This document shows, piece by piece, positions 50,544 to 63,766 of a stretch of DNA of 64,000 nt; position 1 is the stretch's first letter, and every line of letters starts with the position of its first letter. The stretch is from CATQHW01 sp965215345. GTDB lineage: Bacteria; Spirochaetota; Spirochaetia; SZUA-6; Bin103. Both the position numbers and the translations under genes were made by a program. The stretch covers positions 2,232,001 through 2,296,000 of the forward strand of contig CBDCDL010000002.1 in the NCBI GenBank assembly GCA_965215345.1, read 5' to 3'. The notes under the pieces were generated by a model. That model was not told where the DNA came from. It saw only the letters and a program-made list of their open reading frames with translations, and searched no databases.

Positions 50544-51941
50544 TCAAGGACGGGCGGAAAGGTCGACAGGGAGGGCGGCCGCCCGCAAGGCAGCGTTGGC
50601 GCCGTGGCCGTTCCGTTCGCCGTGCGACGCGTGCACGTGCTCGATCTCCGCGCCCAGTGAGCGGTACACGGCAAGCACGTCCGGGTAGCGGCGGCGCAGG
50701 ATGTCCGTGCCGTGGATGACGGTCTCGGCCGGATCGGCCAGCGCGGCCAGGAACAGCGACTTGACCGACTGGATCACTTCCGGCGGGGTGACCTCTCCGC
50801 CGTGGAAACGGGTCGGCGGCTCCGGCGCCACGACCCGCTGAGAGTCGAGCACCTCGATGTCGGCGCCGAGCTGGTTGAGCTGATGGACGAAATTCAGCCC
50901 GTGCTCGTACATCCAGTTCTGGAACAGGACGCGTCCGTTCATCTTGCACGCCAGAGAGACCATCACCGGCAGGACGTCGGTGGGGAATCCCGGCCACGGG
51001 CGCACCGCCAGCTTCGGCAGTCCGGGGGCGGCCGACGGCAGCAGCTCCGCGTTCAGGAACAGCTCGTCGGTCCCGTCGGCGATCAGGTCGGCGCCGTCGC
51101 GGGTGATGGCGAGTCCGAACCGCTCGAACCAGTCGATGAGCCCGGTCATGATGTCGGGCAGATTCGCGCCGCGGATGCGGATCCGGCCGCCGGTCATGCC
51201 GGCCGCGACGATGAAGCCGGAAATGTCCACGTGGTCCGGGGACGGCCGGAAGTCGACGATCTCCGTGCGTCCGTCGATGCCGCCGGTCGCGGTCACCCGG
51301 TTGGTGTTGATGCCTTCGATCTGCGCTCCCAGGTCGCACAGCAGGTCGAGCAGATCCCGCACGTGCGGCTCACAGGCCGCGTCGACGATCTCCACCGTCG
51401 TGCCGGTGCCGGCGGCGTACATGGCGACGTTCTCGGTCGCGGTGACGCTGGCCTCCGGGAGCCACACGGTGCGCCGGGGCCGGTCGCCGCGCGGTGCGGT
51501 GAACCGCAGGTAACCGTCCACTTCCTCGACGGTGACGCCGAGAGCCCGGAACGCAGCGATGTGGGTCTCCAGCGCGCGCTGCCCGAGGCGGCATCCGCCG
51601 GGCATCGGCAACTCGGCCACGCCGAAGCGCGCCAGTAGCGGCCCGACGAACAAAACCGGTGCGCGAAACCGGGAGCCCAGGTCGGCGTCGACCCGGTACG
51701 AGGAGACGGGACGGCAGTCGATGGTGACGTCGCTGCCGTCCTCTTCGATGGCGGCTCCCCAGTGACGATAGATGGACAGGAACGTTTCCACGTCGCTGGT
51801 GGCCGGAAGGTCGCGGAAGCGCACGGGCCGATGGCACATCACCGCGACCGGCAACGCCGCCATCAGAGAATTCTTGTTCTGGATCGGCAGGACCGTCCCG
51901 CTCAGCCGGTGACCGCCCACGATCCGGTACGTCCCGTTCAT
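50544..51941 (-). CDS. murA: UDP-N-acetylglucosamine 1-carboxyvinyltransferase
   Basis: A 465-residue EPSP-synthase-fold enzyme. The N-terminal substrate loop has KN in PIQNKNSLMAAL; the catalytic cysteine is Cys117 in PGGCRLGQRALETHI, matching E. coli Cys115; GTTVEIVDAACEPHVRDL is the family's domain linkage. It transfers enolpyruvate to UDP-GlcNAc in peptidoglycan synthesis. It carries about 45 extra residues at the C-terminus. Having Cys rather than Asp predicts sensitivity to fosfomycin. ATG 51941 follows GGGAG. It is not in a cell-wall cluster, so it could be an extra copy. Confidence 0.88.
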   Translation of the reverse strand: MNGTYRIVGGHRLSGTVLPIQNKNSLMAALPVAVMCHRPVRFRDLPATSDVETFLSIYRHWGAAIEEDGSDVTIDCRPVSSYRVDADLGSRFRAPVLFVGPLLARFGVAELPMPGGCRLGQRALETHIAAFRALGVTVEEVDGYLRFTAPRGDRPRRTVWLPEASVTATENVAMYAAGTGTTVEIVDAACEPHVRDLLDLLCDLGAQIEGINTNRVTATGGIDGRTEIVDFRPSPDHVDISGFIVAAGMTGGRIRIRGANLPDIMTGLIDWFERFGLAITRDGADLIADGTDELFLNAELLPSAAPGLPKLAVRPWPGFPTDVLPVMVSLACKMNGRVLFQNWMYEHGLNFVHQLNQLGADIEVLDSQRVVAPEPPTRFHGGEVTPPEVIQSVKSLFLAALADPAETVIHGTDILRRRYPDVLAVYRSLGAEIEHVHASHGERNGHGANAALRAAALPVDLSARP

Positions 51942-51955
51942 CGCACTCCCTTTCC

Positions 51956-51980
51956 CATGGTAAGGTGCTACCTTACCATG
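51956..51980. promoter_or_regulatory. Perfect 25-bp palindrome in front of murA
   Basis: Arms CATGGTAAGGT (51956-51966) and ACCTTACCATG (51970-51980) are perfect inverted repeats around GCT. The palindrome abuts the murA Shine-Dalgarno (start 51941). It could be a dimer-repressor operator or an mRNA stem blocking the ribosome site. It is unlike terminators because no U-tract follows on the murA strand. Confidence 0.55.
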
Positions 51981-52204
51981 ACTTGCGTAGATGGCACAAC
52001 GGCCGCCGGAAGCGCGGCCCGCACGGTCAGCCACCGCTCCCTGTGCGCCCGGTCGTGAGCTCGGCAACATGATTCGCCCTCCCGGTTTCCATTGTCGGCA
52101 CGGATCGACGAAAGCTGTTGTCCCGCGCGCGCATTCCAGGGCACTGCGGAAACCGCTCGCCGGGCCTGCGTAAGAACCGCCGGCTCCGACCGATCCAGAC
52201 GACG

Positions 52205-53407
52205 ATGTTGAAGTTTCAATCCTCCCACGCGCGTGTCGCGTTCGCCATCTTCTTCGCCGCGATCCTGGCCGTTGCCGGGGTCTCGATCGCCGGCCCGCGG
52301 GCGGAGACCTCAGCGGCGCCGGCGGATGCCGGCAGCGTCGAGCTGCTTCCCGAGGAGTCGGCGCCGCCGGGCGCGACCAGGCAGTTCCGTACCGACTTCA
52401 GCCGGCACACGGTGCCGTACTCGGCGATCCTGTCCGGCGGTCCGCCCAAGGACGGCATCCCCGCGGTCGACAACCCGCAGTACCTGTCGGTCGCCGACGC
52501 CGATGCCTGGCTGGAGCCCCTTGAGCCGGTAGCCGTGATCGAGGCCGGCGGGCGGGTGCGCGCGTATCCCATCCAGGTCCTGACCTGGCACGAGATCGTC
52601 AACGACCAGCTCGGCGACCTGCCGGTGACGGTCACGTTCTGTCCGCTCTGCAACACCGCGATCGCCTTCGACCGCCGGTTCGACGACCAGGTGCTGGATT
52701 TCGGCACGACCGGGCGGCTGTATTACAGCAACCTGATCATGTACGACCGGCAGACCGAGACGTGGTGGCAGCAAGCCACGGGCGAGGGGATTGCCGGCAC
52801 CTACGCCGGCAGCCGGTTGCGCTTCGTCCCGCTTGCCATGGTGAGCTGGGAGGATTTCAAGGCCTCCTTTCCCGACGGCGACGTCGTGTCCAGGGACACG
52901 GGCCATCGGCGCCAGTACGGCATGAATCCCTACGGGGGCTACGATCGCGAAGGGAGCCGCCCGTTCCTGTACCGCGGTCCCGCCACGCCGTCCGACCTTC
53001 CGGCGATGGCGCGGGTGCTGACCATCGAGCTGGATGAAGAGGCGGTCGCCTATCCCTACGCACTGCTGCAGGAGCGCCGCGTGGTGAACGACCAGGTAGG
53101 TGGAACGCCCGTCGCGGTGCTGTGGGCGGAGGGCACGGCGTCGGCACTCGACCACGCGGTGATCTCCTCCGGCCGCGACGTGGGCGCCGCGGTGCCCTTC
53201 TCCCGCCAGGTCGGGGACCGGGTGCTGGAGTTCGAGCTGCGCGACGGCCGTATCGTCGATACGGCCACCGGATCGGTGTGGAACCACCTGGGCCGGGCGG
53301 TGGAAGGCGAGCTTGCCGACACGCAACTGGTGCCGGTCGTGGGAGTGAACCACTTCTGGTTCTCGTGGGCGGCCTTCCGGCCGCAGACTCGCGTCTTCAG
53401 CGGCTGA
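52205..53407 (+). CDS. DUF3179 exported protein
   Basis: A 400-residue protein with a signal-anchor-like leader and DUF3179 markers: KDGIPAVDNPQYLSVADA, PIQVLTWHEIVNDQLGDLPVTVTFCPLCNTAIAF shortened here to HEIVNDQLGD and TFCPLCNTA (a CxxC pair), and GRRQYGMNPYGGYDR-like FRQ segment. The role of this family is unknown; the CxxC and His suggest redox or metal binding outside the cell membrane. Start chosen at ATG 52205, where the signal peptide begins. Confidence 0.85.
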   Translation: MLKFQSSHARVAFAIFFAAILAVAGVSIAGPRAETSAAPADAGSVELLPEESAPPGATRQFRTDFSRHTVPYSAILSGGPPKDGIPAVDNPQYLSVADADAWLEPLEPVAVIEAGGRVRAYPIQVLTWHEIVNDQLGDLPVTVTFCPLCNTAIAFDRRFDDQVLDFGTTGRLYYSNLIMYDRQTETWWQQATGEGIAGTYAGSRLRFVPLAMVSWEDFKASFPDGDVVSRDTGHRRQYGMNPYGGYDREGSRPFLYRGPATPSDLPAMARVLTIELDEEAVAYPYALLQERRVVNDQVGGTPVAVLWAEGTASALDHAVISSGRDVGAAVPFSRQVGDRVLEFELRDGRIVDTATGSVWNHLGRAVEGELADTQLVPVVGVNHFWFSWAAFRPQTRVFSG

Positions 53408-53544
53408 CACGCCGCCGCGGCGCGTTGACCGCCGCATGGCCGGCGGGTATGTTCTGACCTCCACGGAGCCTGTATGAGGCGGGCGCCGACCGCGCGACGG
53501 CATACGTCGGCGGCAGGGTAGAATCGCGGACAGGGGTATGGCAG

Positions 53545-55815
<2,271 letters not shown>

Positions 55816-55833
55816 GCGCCGCCGTACACGGAC

Positions 55834-56415
55834 ATGGACATCACCTCACTGCAGCACGTAAACGTCAAGGTGGCCGCGGACGCCTGCGGCTTCGATCTCA
55901 CCCGCGCGATCCCGGTGTTCCATCGCTGGATCCAGGACGGCGTCCTGACCGATGAGCTTGCCATCGACGTCGCCGACTACCGCCACGTGCCCGACGGTCC
56001 GGGCGTGATCCTGGTCGCGCACGAGGCGATCTACGGCCTGGACCAGGGGGACGGATCGCTGGGCCTGCTCTACGACCGGCGCACAGCCGTCGAGGGGACG
56101 CCGCAGGAGCGGCTGCGGCAGGCCGCGCGCGCGGCGCTGACCGCCTGCCGGCTGCTGGAGGAGGATGCGGAGCTGGGCGGCGACCTGCGCTTCGACGCCG
56201 GCCGCATCCAGGTGAGCGTCAACGACCGCGCGATCGCTCCCAACACCGACGACACCGACCGAGCGTTGCGCCCGGAGGTGGAGCGGATGCTCGAAACGCT
56301 CTGGGGCATGGGCGACCACGCCATCGAGCGGCTGGGCGAGCCGCGCGAGCGCTACCGGCTGGGCGCCTCGGCCGGCCGGCAGATCCCGGTGGCGGAGATC
56401 CTCGGCCGGTTCTGA
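55834..56415 (+). CDS. Hypothetical protein after the nitrite/sulfite reductase gene
   Basis: A 193-residue cytoplasmic protein, N-terminus MDITSLQHVNVKVAADACGF, with an early FHRWIQDGVL and later PGVILVAHEAIYGLD. I do not recognise a named family with certainty; the spacing of 18 nt after the reductase gene suggests co-expression and a role in nitrite/sulfite assimilation. No membrane segment or signal is visible. Confidence 0.6.
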   Translation: MDITSLQHVNVKVAADACGFDLTRAIPVFHRWIQDGVLTDELAIDVADYRHVPDGPGVILVAHEAIYGLDQGDGSLGLLYDRRTAVEGTPQERLRQAARAALTACRLLEEDAELGGDLRFDAGRIQVSVNDRAIAPNTDDTDRALRPEVERMLETLWGMGDHAIERLGEPRERYRLGASAGRQIPVAEILGRF

Positions 56416-56417
56416 TC

Positions 56418-56925
56418 GGGCTCGTCGATCAGGAGCACGGCCTTCCGGTGCGAGTAGAGGCTGCAGGATCGGCTCTTCGGTCTCCAGGCCCGACATCGGA
56501 TAGAGCAGGTGCACGTTCAATGCGGCCGCCGTCCTGATCGCGTCCGGATTCTGCAGAGTGGACTGGTCGGGCGTGCAGTAGACCAGATCCTCGCCCTGAT
56601 TGCGGAAGCGCATGGTCACCGGCTCGACGCTATTCTCATGCTGCACTCCGACGGTGATCAGAAGCGGAATCTCTCGATTACCGGTACGGACGGCGGTGTT
56701 GTGCCAGAAATACCGGGTGCGCTGAACGGGAACCGAGACGATGTTCAGACGGTTGAGCGATGTCGCCGTTCGCTCTTTTGGCCTGGATCGGCCTTTGGCT
56801 TCGTGCCAGGTCTTCACCGCTTGCGACCACAGGGCGATCGCCTGGATGGCCGTCGTCAAGCTCCCCCGGCGCCCGTTACCGCGAGAGGGCTGTCCCCCGC
56901 ACTGTTCGATCGACTCGGGCTACCG
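56418..56925 (-). pseudogene. Remnant of an AAA/SMC-like ATPase gene
   Basis: On the minus strand a degenerate P-loop region (GNGRRGSL, lysine lost) leads into LTTAIQAIALWSQAVKTWHEAK and the mid-family stretch VHLLYPMSGLETEEPILQP. Directly after, in another frame, comes LYSHRKAVLLIDEPD, the Walker B region. Between them a large internal segment is gone and the frame is broken. Families with these landmarks are about 400-450 residues, so this is a deleted relic. The upstream frame contains a stop codon. Confidence 0.6.
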
Positions 56926-56960
56926 GAATGCACGTGCGCGGCTCCGGGAGCTCCGGGCCA

Positions 56961-58907
<1,947 letters not shown>

Positions 58908-58914
58908 GCGCGAA

Positions 58915-58969
58915 AGTATACCAAGGCGCGCGCGGCGCCGCGTCCGGGACGCGCGGGTCCCGGACGCGG
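58915..58969 (-). promoter_or_regulatory. acsA promoter region with a 13-bp perfect inverted repeat
   Basis: TATACT with a TGn extension lies at 58915-58920, 7 nt before the ATG. Just upstream, CCGCGTCCGGGAC (58938-58950) and GTCCCGGACGCGG (58957-58969) form a perfect 13-bp stem with a 6-base loop. This could be a terminator-like hairpin for the upstream P450 gene (no U-tract), or a dimer operator over the -35 region of acsA. The plus-strand reading is equally symmetric. Confidence 0.5.
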
Positions 58970-59041
58970 ATCGACGCCAGCGGAGCGGTACCGGATGTCG
59001 TCGGTGGACTGTTTACGACGGAGGGTTGACGCCCGAACCGG

Positions 59042-60418
59042 TCAGGCGGGGGACTGCTCCCCGGGCAGCGGCGGCGGATGGCGCTCCCCGGTGATCGTGA
59101 TCCGGAACCGGTCGTCCGGGCTCGGCAGCGGATTCATGACGACGCGCAACTCCTGATCCGGGGGCCGCATTTCCACGTGGAAGTGGCGGAACAGCACGCC
59201 CGAGATGATCAGGTACAGGAGATCGGCGGCGGAGGCTCCCAGGCAGGTATGCGGACCGAGCCCGTACGGGCAGTACACGTTGGGCTGCACGTGCTCCTTG
59301 CGCTCCGGAGCATAGCGGCCGACGTCGAAGCGTTCGGGATCGGGGAAGAACTCGGGCAGGTGATGGGTCACCGTGTTGGCGATGAGGCAATACTCGTCCT
59401 TGGGGATCTCGTAGCCCTGGAACTGGAAGGAAGCTATGGACATACGGGGAAGGACGGGCGCCGGCGGATACAGGCGCAGGATCTCCATTGCCGCGCGCCG
59501 CGTCTGGATCATCCGGCGCAATGAGTCTCGATCGGGATAACCGTTGGCGAACGCCAGGTCCGCTTCGGCCACGACCGCGCGATGCAGTTCCGGATCCCGC
59601 AGAATGTGGTACAGCAGAAAGGAGGTGGTGCTGGCCGCGGTATCCATACCCGCGATGAACGGACCGACGAGCACCGCCACGGCGTCCCGTTCATTCATCA
59701 GCCGCGGGTGCTCGGCGTGGAACCTGCGGATCAGGTCGACGAAGTCGCCGTCGTCTTCCAGGTAGTCGCGCACGTGATGCTCGTCCCAGATGCGGCGCAT
59801 CATCGCCAGCACCGAGCGCCTGGATGAGACGTAGCGCGGCAGGTACCTCATGAAGCCGGGCCACACCTTGCGAATGTGGATCTGCACGAGCGCCCGGAAG
59901 AAGTAGATCAGGTCGTCCATGATCTCATCCGGTTCCTCGTTGGTCGCCATGTAACCCAGCAACGACGAGACCAGCCGCTTGACGTAGGCGAAGGCGGGAA
60001 TGGGTGCTCCGTGTGGCCAGCTCCGGAGCATATGGAGCTGGCTGCCGACCAGCTTCTCCATCTGGGCGTACAGGGTCCTGCCGGAGAAGCCGTCCTTGAG
60101 GCCGGCGCGCATGGTGCGGTGATCGGGGCCGTCCAGCTCGATGAGCGTCGGGTTGTCGCCGCCGAGCACCTGGTGGATGTCCTGCATGACCGCCCCGGAC
60201 GCGAACAGGCGGTGGCCCTGCTGCTTCATGAGCGCGTTCGCCTCGGGGCCGGCCAGCACCAGCGGGCGATGGTTCAGGATCGGCACGCGGAATACCGGTC
60301 CCAGCCGCTGGTACTGGGTGGTGAGGAAGCTGCTCATGGCGGTGAGCATCGGCCGCACGTTGCCGACGATCGGAGGCCCCGGCGCCAGCGGGATCGTCAG
60401 AGCGGATGCGGTAGCCAT
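59042..60418 (-). CDS. Cytochrome P450
   Basis: A 458-residue P450. I-helix oxygen-activation motif is GPFIAGMDTAAST; ExxR is EILRLY; the heme-ligand loop is YGLGPHTCLG with Cys392. N-terminal residues lack a membrane anchor, so it is soluble, class I-like, and needs a ferredoxin and reductase not seen here. Substrate unknown. ATG 60418 is preferred to an upstream GTG (60436). Promoter: TTGACC, 18 bp, TACCTT, then 7 nt to the ATG. Confidence 0.92.
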   Translation of the reverse strand: MATASALTIPLAPGPPIVGNVRPMLTAMSSFLTTQYQRLGPVFRVPILNHRPLVLAGPEANALMKQQGHRLFASGAVMQDIHQVLGGDNPTLIELDGPDHRTMRAGLKDGFSGRTLYAQMEKLVGSQLHMLRSWPHGAPIPAFAYVKRLVSSLLGYMATNEEPDEIMDDLIYFFRALVQIHIRKVWPGFMRYLPRYVSSRRSVLAMMRRIWDEHHVRDYLEDDGDFVDLIRRFHAEHPRLMNERDAVAVLVGPFIAGMDTAASTTSFLLYHILRDPELHRAVVAEADLAFANGYPDRDSLRRMIQTRRAAMEILRLYPPAPVLPRMSIASFQFQGYEIPKDEYCLIANTVTHHLPEFFPDPERFDVGRYAPERKEHVQPNVYCPYGLGPHTCLGASAADLLYLIISGVLFRHFHVEMRPPDQELRVVMNPLPSPDDRFRITITGERHPPPLPGEQSPA

Positions 60419-60425
60419 CGGTCGC

Positions 60426-60455
60426 AAGGTACCCACGGCCCTGACGCACGGTCAA
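60426..60455 (-). promoter_or_regulatory. P450 promoter, leaderless type
   Basis: On the minus strand TTGACC (60450-60455), 18-bp spacer, TACCTT (60426-60431) fitting TANNNT; ATG 60418 begins 7 nt later, leaving no room for a Shine-Dalgarno leader. Confidence 0.5.
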
Positions 60456-60497
60456 GCGGCCGCCATGGGACGGTCTGCGCTATCATGGGTGCGGAGC

Positions 60498-61166
60498 ATG
60501 GCGGGCAGACGGGCGACGGTACCGATCCTTGCGGCGTTGCTCGCGTTGCCGGCCCTGGCGGGCGCGGAGTGCACGTCCGAGGTCGCCGGGGCTTCCGTGG
60601 CGGTCGAGTCCTGCCCGATCGAGCACACCGGCTACCGCCTGGTGGTCAGCCGCACCGTGGCCGCCGGCACGGTGGGCGGGGCCGTCCTCCTGCTCCAGGA
60701 AGAGGCCGAGCGCGACACCGGGGCCGGTCCCGCGCACCGCTCGGTCCTGCACGAAGTGACCGGCGCCGGCCTGAGTCACCGCGTGGTGGTCAGCCGCCGG
60801 TCATGGTGGCGGCTCGACGGCGGCGGGGTGGTGCTGGACATCGTCGGCGCCGATGACCTGGAGACGGACCTGCCGGGGACCCGCGTGCTCTGCCTGCGCT
60901 CGCGGTGGACGGTCACCCCGGCGGAGGCAGCGGGCATGGTGACGATCCTGCAGGAGACGGTGAGCGATCCGCGCCCGCCGTTCGGCCTGACCGGTCTGGT
61001 GACCTCCGAGACGGCGCGGGTCATGCACGGGATGCTGACGGATCTGCGCCGGCAACTCGCGATCCCGGGGCAACCGGCGGATCCCGACCTGACCGCGTGG
61101 CCGCTGCTCACCGAGCCGCGGCCCGACATGTCCGCCCATTTCGCGGCCTGCCACCTGGGTGGTTGA
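60498..61166 (+). CDS. Exported hypothetical protein
   Basis: A 222-residue protein with a signal peptide (MAGRRATVPILAALLALPALAGA) and a single early cysteine pair (ECTSEV, SCPIEH). The rest is Val/Arg-rich with alternating strands and no known domain. ATG 60498 is preceded by GGAG. TATCAT lies 11 nt before the start. Codon use matches its neighbours. The open frame upstream of 60498 belongs to other frames. Confidence 0.6.
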   Translation: MAGRRATVPILAALLALPALAGAECTSEVAGASVAVESCPIEHTGYRLVVSRTVAAGTVGGAVLLLQEEAERDTGAGPAHRSVLHEVTGAGLSHRVVVSRRSWWRLDGGGVVLDIVGADDLETDLPGTRVLCLRSRWTVTPAEAAGMVTILQETVSDPRPPFGLTGLVTSETARVMHGMLTDLRRQLAIPGQPADPDLTAWPLLTEPRPDMSAHFAACHLGG

Positions 61167-61198
61167 GGAGCCCGCCACCGGGCACTCGCGGGTTCGGT

Positions 61199-61798
61199 TC
61201 AGCCGGCGCCGGGAGCCGGCACGCGGCGCAGGTCGGCGTCCGTGTCGATGTCGAGCTCGCCTCCCGGAAAGTCGACGATTTCGAGCGGGGAACAATCGCG
61301 CAGCACGCGCCTGGCGCCGCTGTCCCCGGTCAGGGCCGACAGGCGGTCGAACAGCGCCGGGGTGAAGAGCACCGGCGCGCCGACCGTCGCGCCGTACCGG
61401 CACGCGACCGCGGCGGGACAGGCGTTTCGGGATCGCTCGATCAGCCTGGCCAGCAGGCGGGCCGTCAGGTGCGGCTGGTCGCACGGCAGCACGATGCAGC
61501 CGGCCGGGCGTCCGGCCGCGACCGCGCGCACACCGCACGCTATGGATCCGCCGACGCCGTCCGCCCAGAGCCGGTTGTCGGCGTGCAGCACCGGCAGATC
61601 GGCGACCGCGGCACGCACCGCCTCCGCCTCGGAGCCGAGCACCACCAGCACCGGATCGCAGCCGGCGTCCAGCGCCGTGCGGGCGGCGCGGCGCACCAGC
61701 GGCTCGCCGTCGATTCGTACGAGCTGCTTGGGGCGGCCGAGCCGGGCGGAACCGCCGGCCGCCAGCACGACCGCCGCAATCGAAGCCGCGGCGCTCAC
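61199..61798 (-). CDS. Molybdenum cofactor cytidylyltransferase (MocA-like)
   Basis: A 199-residue nucleotidyltransferase. The nucleotide-binding loop is VVLAAGGSARLGRPKQLV and the metal-binding segment is VLPCDQPHLTARLL, with a late GAPVLFTP. MocA adds CMP to molybdopterin for xanthine-dehydrogenase-family enzymes. GTG 61798 overlaps the xdhC-like stop (GTGA). Its partner is the next gene; the Mo enzyme itself is not in the window. Confidence 0.85.
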   Translation of the reverse strand: MSAAASIAAVVLAAGGSARLGRPKQLVRIDGEPLVRRAARTALDAGCDPVLVVLGSEAEAVRAAVADLPVLHADNRLWADGVGGSIACGVRAVAAGRPAGCIVLPCDQPHLTARLLARLIERSRNACPAAVACRYGATVGAPVLFTPALFDRLSALTGDSGARRVLRDCSPLEIVDFPGGELDIDTDADLRRVPAPGAG

Positions 61799-62907
61799 GG
61801 CGACCGGTCGTGGATCGGGGCGGCGCGGTCGCGCAGGTGTCCGGGGATACGTGAGGACAGGACGGAAAGGACCTCGCCGATCACGGAAAGCGCGATCTCT
61901 TCCGGGGTCTGCGCCCCCAGGTCCAGGCCGGCCGGACAGTAGAGCCGGCCGCGGTCGGCGGCATCCCAGCCCGTCTCGCCGATGAGCCGTTCAGCGCGGG
62001 AGCGAGGGCCGACCACTCCGACGTACGCGGCCGGGGTTGCCAGCAGCGCACGGAGGATTGCCGCGTCCCGCAGGTAGTCGTGGGTGACCGACACGCACGC
62101 GGTCCGCGGTCCCGGGACGATGCGGCGCACCGCCTCGCCCGCGTCGGCGACGTGCAGCACCCCGGCGGCGGCCGGGTGGCGCCGCGGGTCGGCGTAGGCC
62201 GGTCGATGGTCCACCATCGTCACGTGCAGCCCGACCCGGGCCGCGATCTCGGCCAGCGGCGCTGCGTCGTCGCCGGCGCCGAACACCGCCAGGCGGCGCA
62301 CCGGGATCAGCCCTTCGAGCATCACCTCCACGGCGTGACCGGCGAGCGCGTAGCGGTTCACGACGACCTGCTCGCAGTCGAGCAGCGGCCGCGCATCCCG
62401 TTCGACGGCCGACTCCAGGTCAGGGTCACCCAGAGAACCGCGTACCTTCCCGTCCCCGGTCACGAGCAGGCGCGCGCCGAGGGGCGCAGGGCAGCGGTCC
62501 GCGGCCGGACCCACCACCGTGGCCAGCACCGACGACCGGCCGCGCACGGAAGGCTCCAGGCACGCCCGCAGCGGCGGTTCGTGTCCGTCGTCGACCGGCG
62601 CCAGCAGGATGTCGACGACCCCCTGGCAGCCGCTGCCCGAGCCCATCAGGACATCCGTGGGTCCGGTGGTGTCGAAGCGGTGCAGGGACGTGCGGCCGCT
62701 CTGCATGGCCCGCTGCGCCCGCTCGTCCAGGTCGAAGCAGCCGCCGGAGAGCATCCCCACGCGCTCTCCAGCGGCGCCGAACAGCATGCGCGCGCCGGCG
62801 CGGCGGTAGCTGGAGCCGGCGACCTGCACGACCGTGGCCACCGCGCCGGGCCGGCCGCGCCGCTCCAGCATTCGCAGGTGGTCGAGCAGACGCTCCCGTT
62901 CGGTCAC
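61795..62907 (-). CDS. XdhC/CoxI family protein
   Basis: A 370-residue protein with an XdhC_CoxI domain at the N-terminus (AVATVVQVAGSSYRRAGARM and GMLSGGCFDLDERA) and a Rossmann XdhC_C domain at the C-terminus (VFGAGDDAAPLAEIAARVGL). XdhC binds Mo cofactor and helps insert it, sulfurated, into xanthine dehydrogenase-type enzymes. GTG start at 62907. Translational coupling to the mocA-like gene fits this role. Confidence 0.88.
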   Translation of the reverse strand: MTERERLLDHLRMLERRGRPGAVATVVQVAGSSYRRAGARMLFGAAGERVGMLSGGCFDLDERAQRAMQSGRTSLHRFDTTGPTDVLMGSGSGCQGVVDILLAPVDDGHEPPLRACLEPSVRGRSSVLATVVGPAADRCPAPLGARLLVTGDGKVRGSLGDPDLESAVERDARPLLDCEQVVVNRYALAGHAVEVMLEGLIPVRRLAVFGAGDDAAPLAEIAARVGLHVTMVDHRPAYADPRRHPAAAGVLHVADAGEAVRRIVPGPRTACVSVTHDYLRDAAILRALLATPAAYVGVVGPRSRAERLIGETGWDAADRGRLYCPAGLDLGAQTPEEIALSVIGEVLSVLSSRIPGHLRDRAAPIHDRSP

Positions 62908-62914
62908 TCCGATC

Positions 62915-63463
62915 TCACCCTGCCTGCGCGCCGGGGGCGTACAGCAGCGCGTAGATCAGCACGCCGGTGACCGACACGTACAGCCAGATCGGGAGCGTCA
63001 CGCGCGCCAGGGGGCGATGGCCGGGGTGGCGGGTCCAGCCGCGCCGCAGCGTCACGAGCGCGAGCGGTACGATCGTGACGGCGAGGATGATGTGGGTCAC
63101 CAGGACGGGGTAGTACAGCCACGGCGCCGATCCCTCGTAGGGCTTCGCGCCGCCGCTCGCTCCGTGATAGATCAGGTACCCGGTGAGGAACAGCGTCGAG
63201 GCCGCGAAGGCCGCCAGCACGAGCGCCCGATGGGCGCCGACCGCGCCGCGCCGGATGGCGATGAAGGCTGCCACCAGCAGGACGGCGGCGATCGCGTTCC
63301 AGACCGTGTTCACGGCCGGCAGCGCCGACACGTCGAGCCGCGACGCCGTGCGCTCGCCGGTGACGACGAAGGTGACCGCCGCCACGGCGACCACGCTGAA
63401 GATGGCGATGATCGTCAGCCAGAAGCGGTCTGCGGCGGCGCGTTCGGCCGCGGTACGGGGCAT
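62915..63463 (-). CDS. DUF420 membrane protein (cytochrome-oxidase assembly-like)
   Basis: A 182-residue membrane protein with five or so hydrophobic segments and DUF420 landmarks: LPAVNTVWNAIAAVLLVAAF, IRRGAVGAHRALVLAAFAAS, YLIYHG and the final WLYVSVTGVLIY. DUF420 proteins resemble YozB/CtaM and help heme-copper oxidase assembly. ATG 63463. A TATACT ends 9 nt upstream (63473-63478). It lies 7 nt before the xdhC-like gene. Confidence 0.82.
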   Translation of the reverse strand: MPRTAAERAAADRFWLTIIAIFSVVAVAAVTFVVTGERTASRLDVSALPAVNTVWNAIAAVLLVAAFIAIRRGAVGAHRALVLAAFAASTLFLTGYLIYHGASGGAKPYEGSAPWLYYPVLVTHIILAVTIVPLALVTLRRGWTRHPGHRPLARVTLPIWLYVSVTGVLIYALLYAPGAQAG

Positions 63464-63472
63464 GGATAGATG

Positions 63473-63478
63473 AGTATA
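63473..63478 (-). promoter_or_regulatory. Candidate -10 box of the DUF420-mocA operon
   Basis: TATACT on the minus strand with 9 nt to the ATG at 63463. The -35 position is poor. It shares the short-leader layout with other genes here. The stretch 63464-63766 between the divergent genes contains nothing else I can assign. Confidence 0.35.
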
Positions 63479-63766
63479 CCGGCAGCAGGCGAGGGGAAAG
63501 GCGTGCGGCGCGCGCTGGTGATCACCGATCGAGCGCTGGCGGCCGCGGGCGGCGAACCGGCGGTGCGCAGGCGTTGTGGAGAGCGTGCGCTGGACACGGA
63601 GTTCGCGTTGCGCCGCGAGCACGAACGCGGCGGCCTGGACCCGCAGGCATCGTGGCTGATCGACGGCCACGCGCGCGGTTTCGTGGTGGCGCTCGGCGCC
63701 GATCGGGCGGCGGATGCCGGCTTCCACGTATCCGTCTGCGGGTCGATCGGCGCCGCGCTGAACCAT

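Noticed and set aside
63503..63766. 91-residue N-terminal extension of the adenylyltransferase
   Set aside because: Arg/Ala-rich and unlike the kinase half of HldE; kept open in the feature note because a Shine-Dalgarno precedes it.
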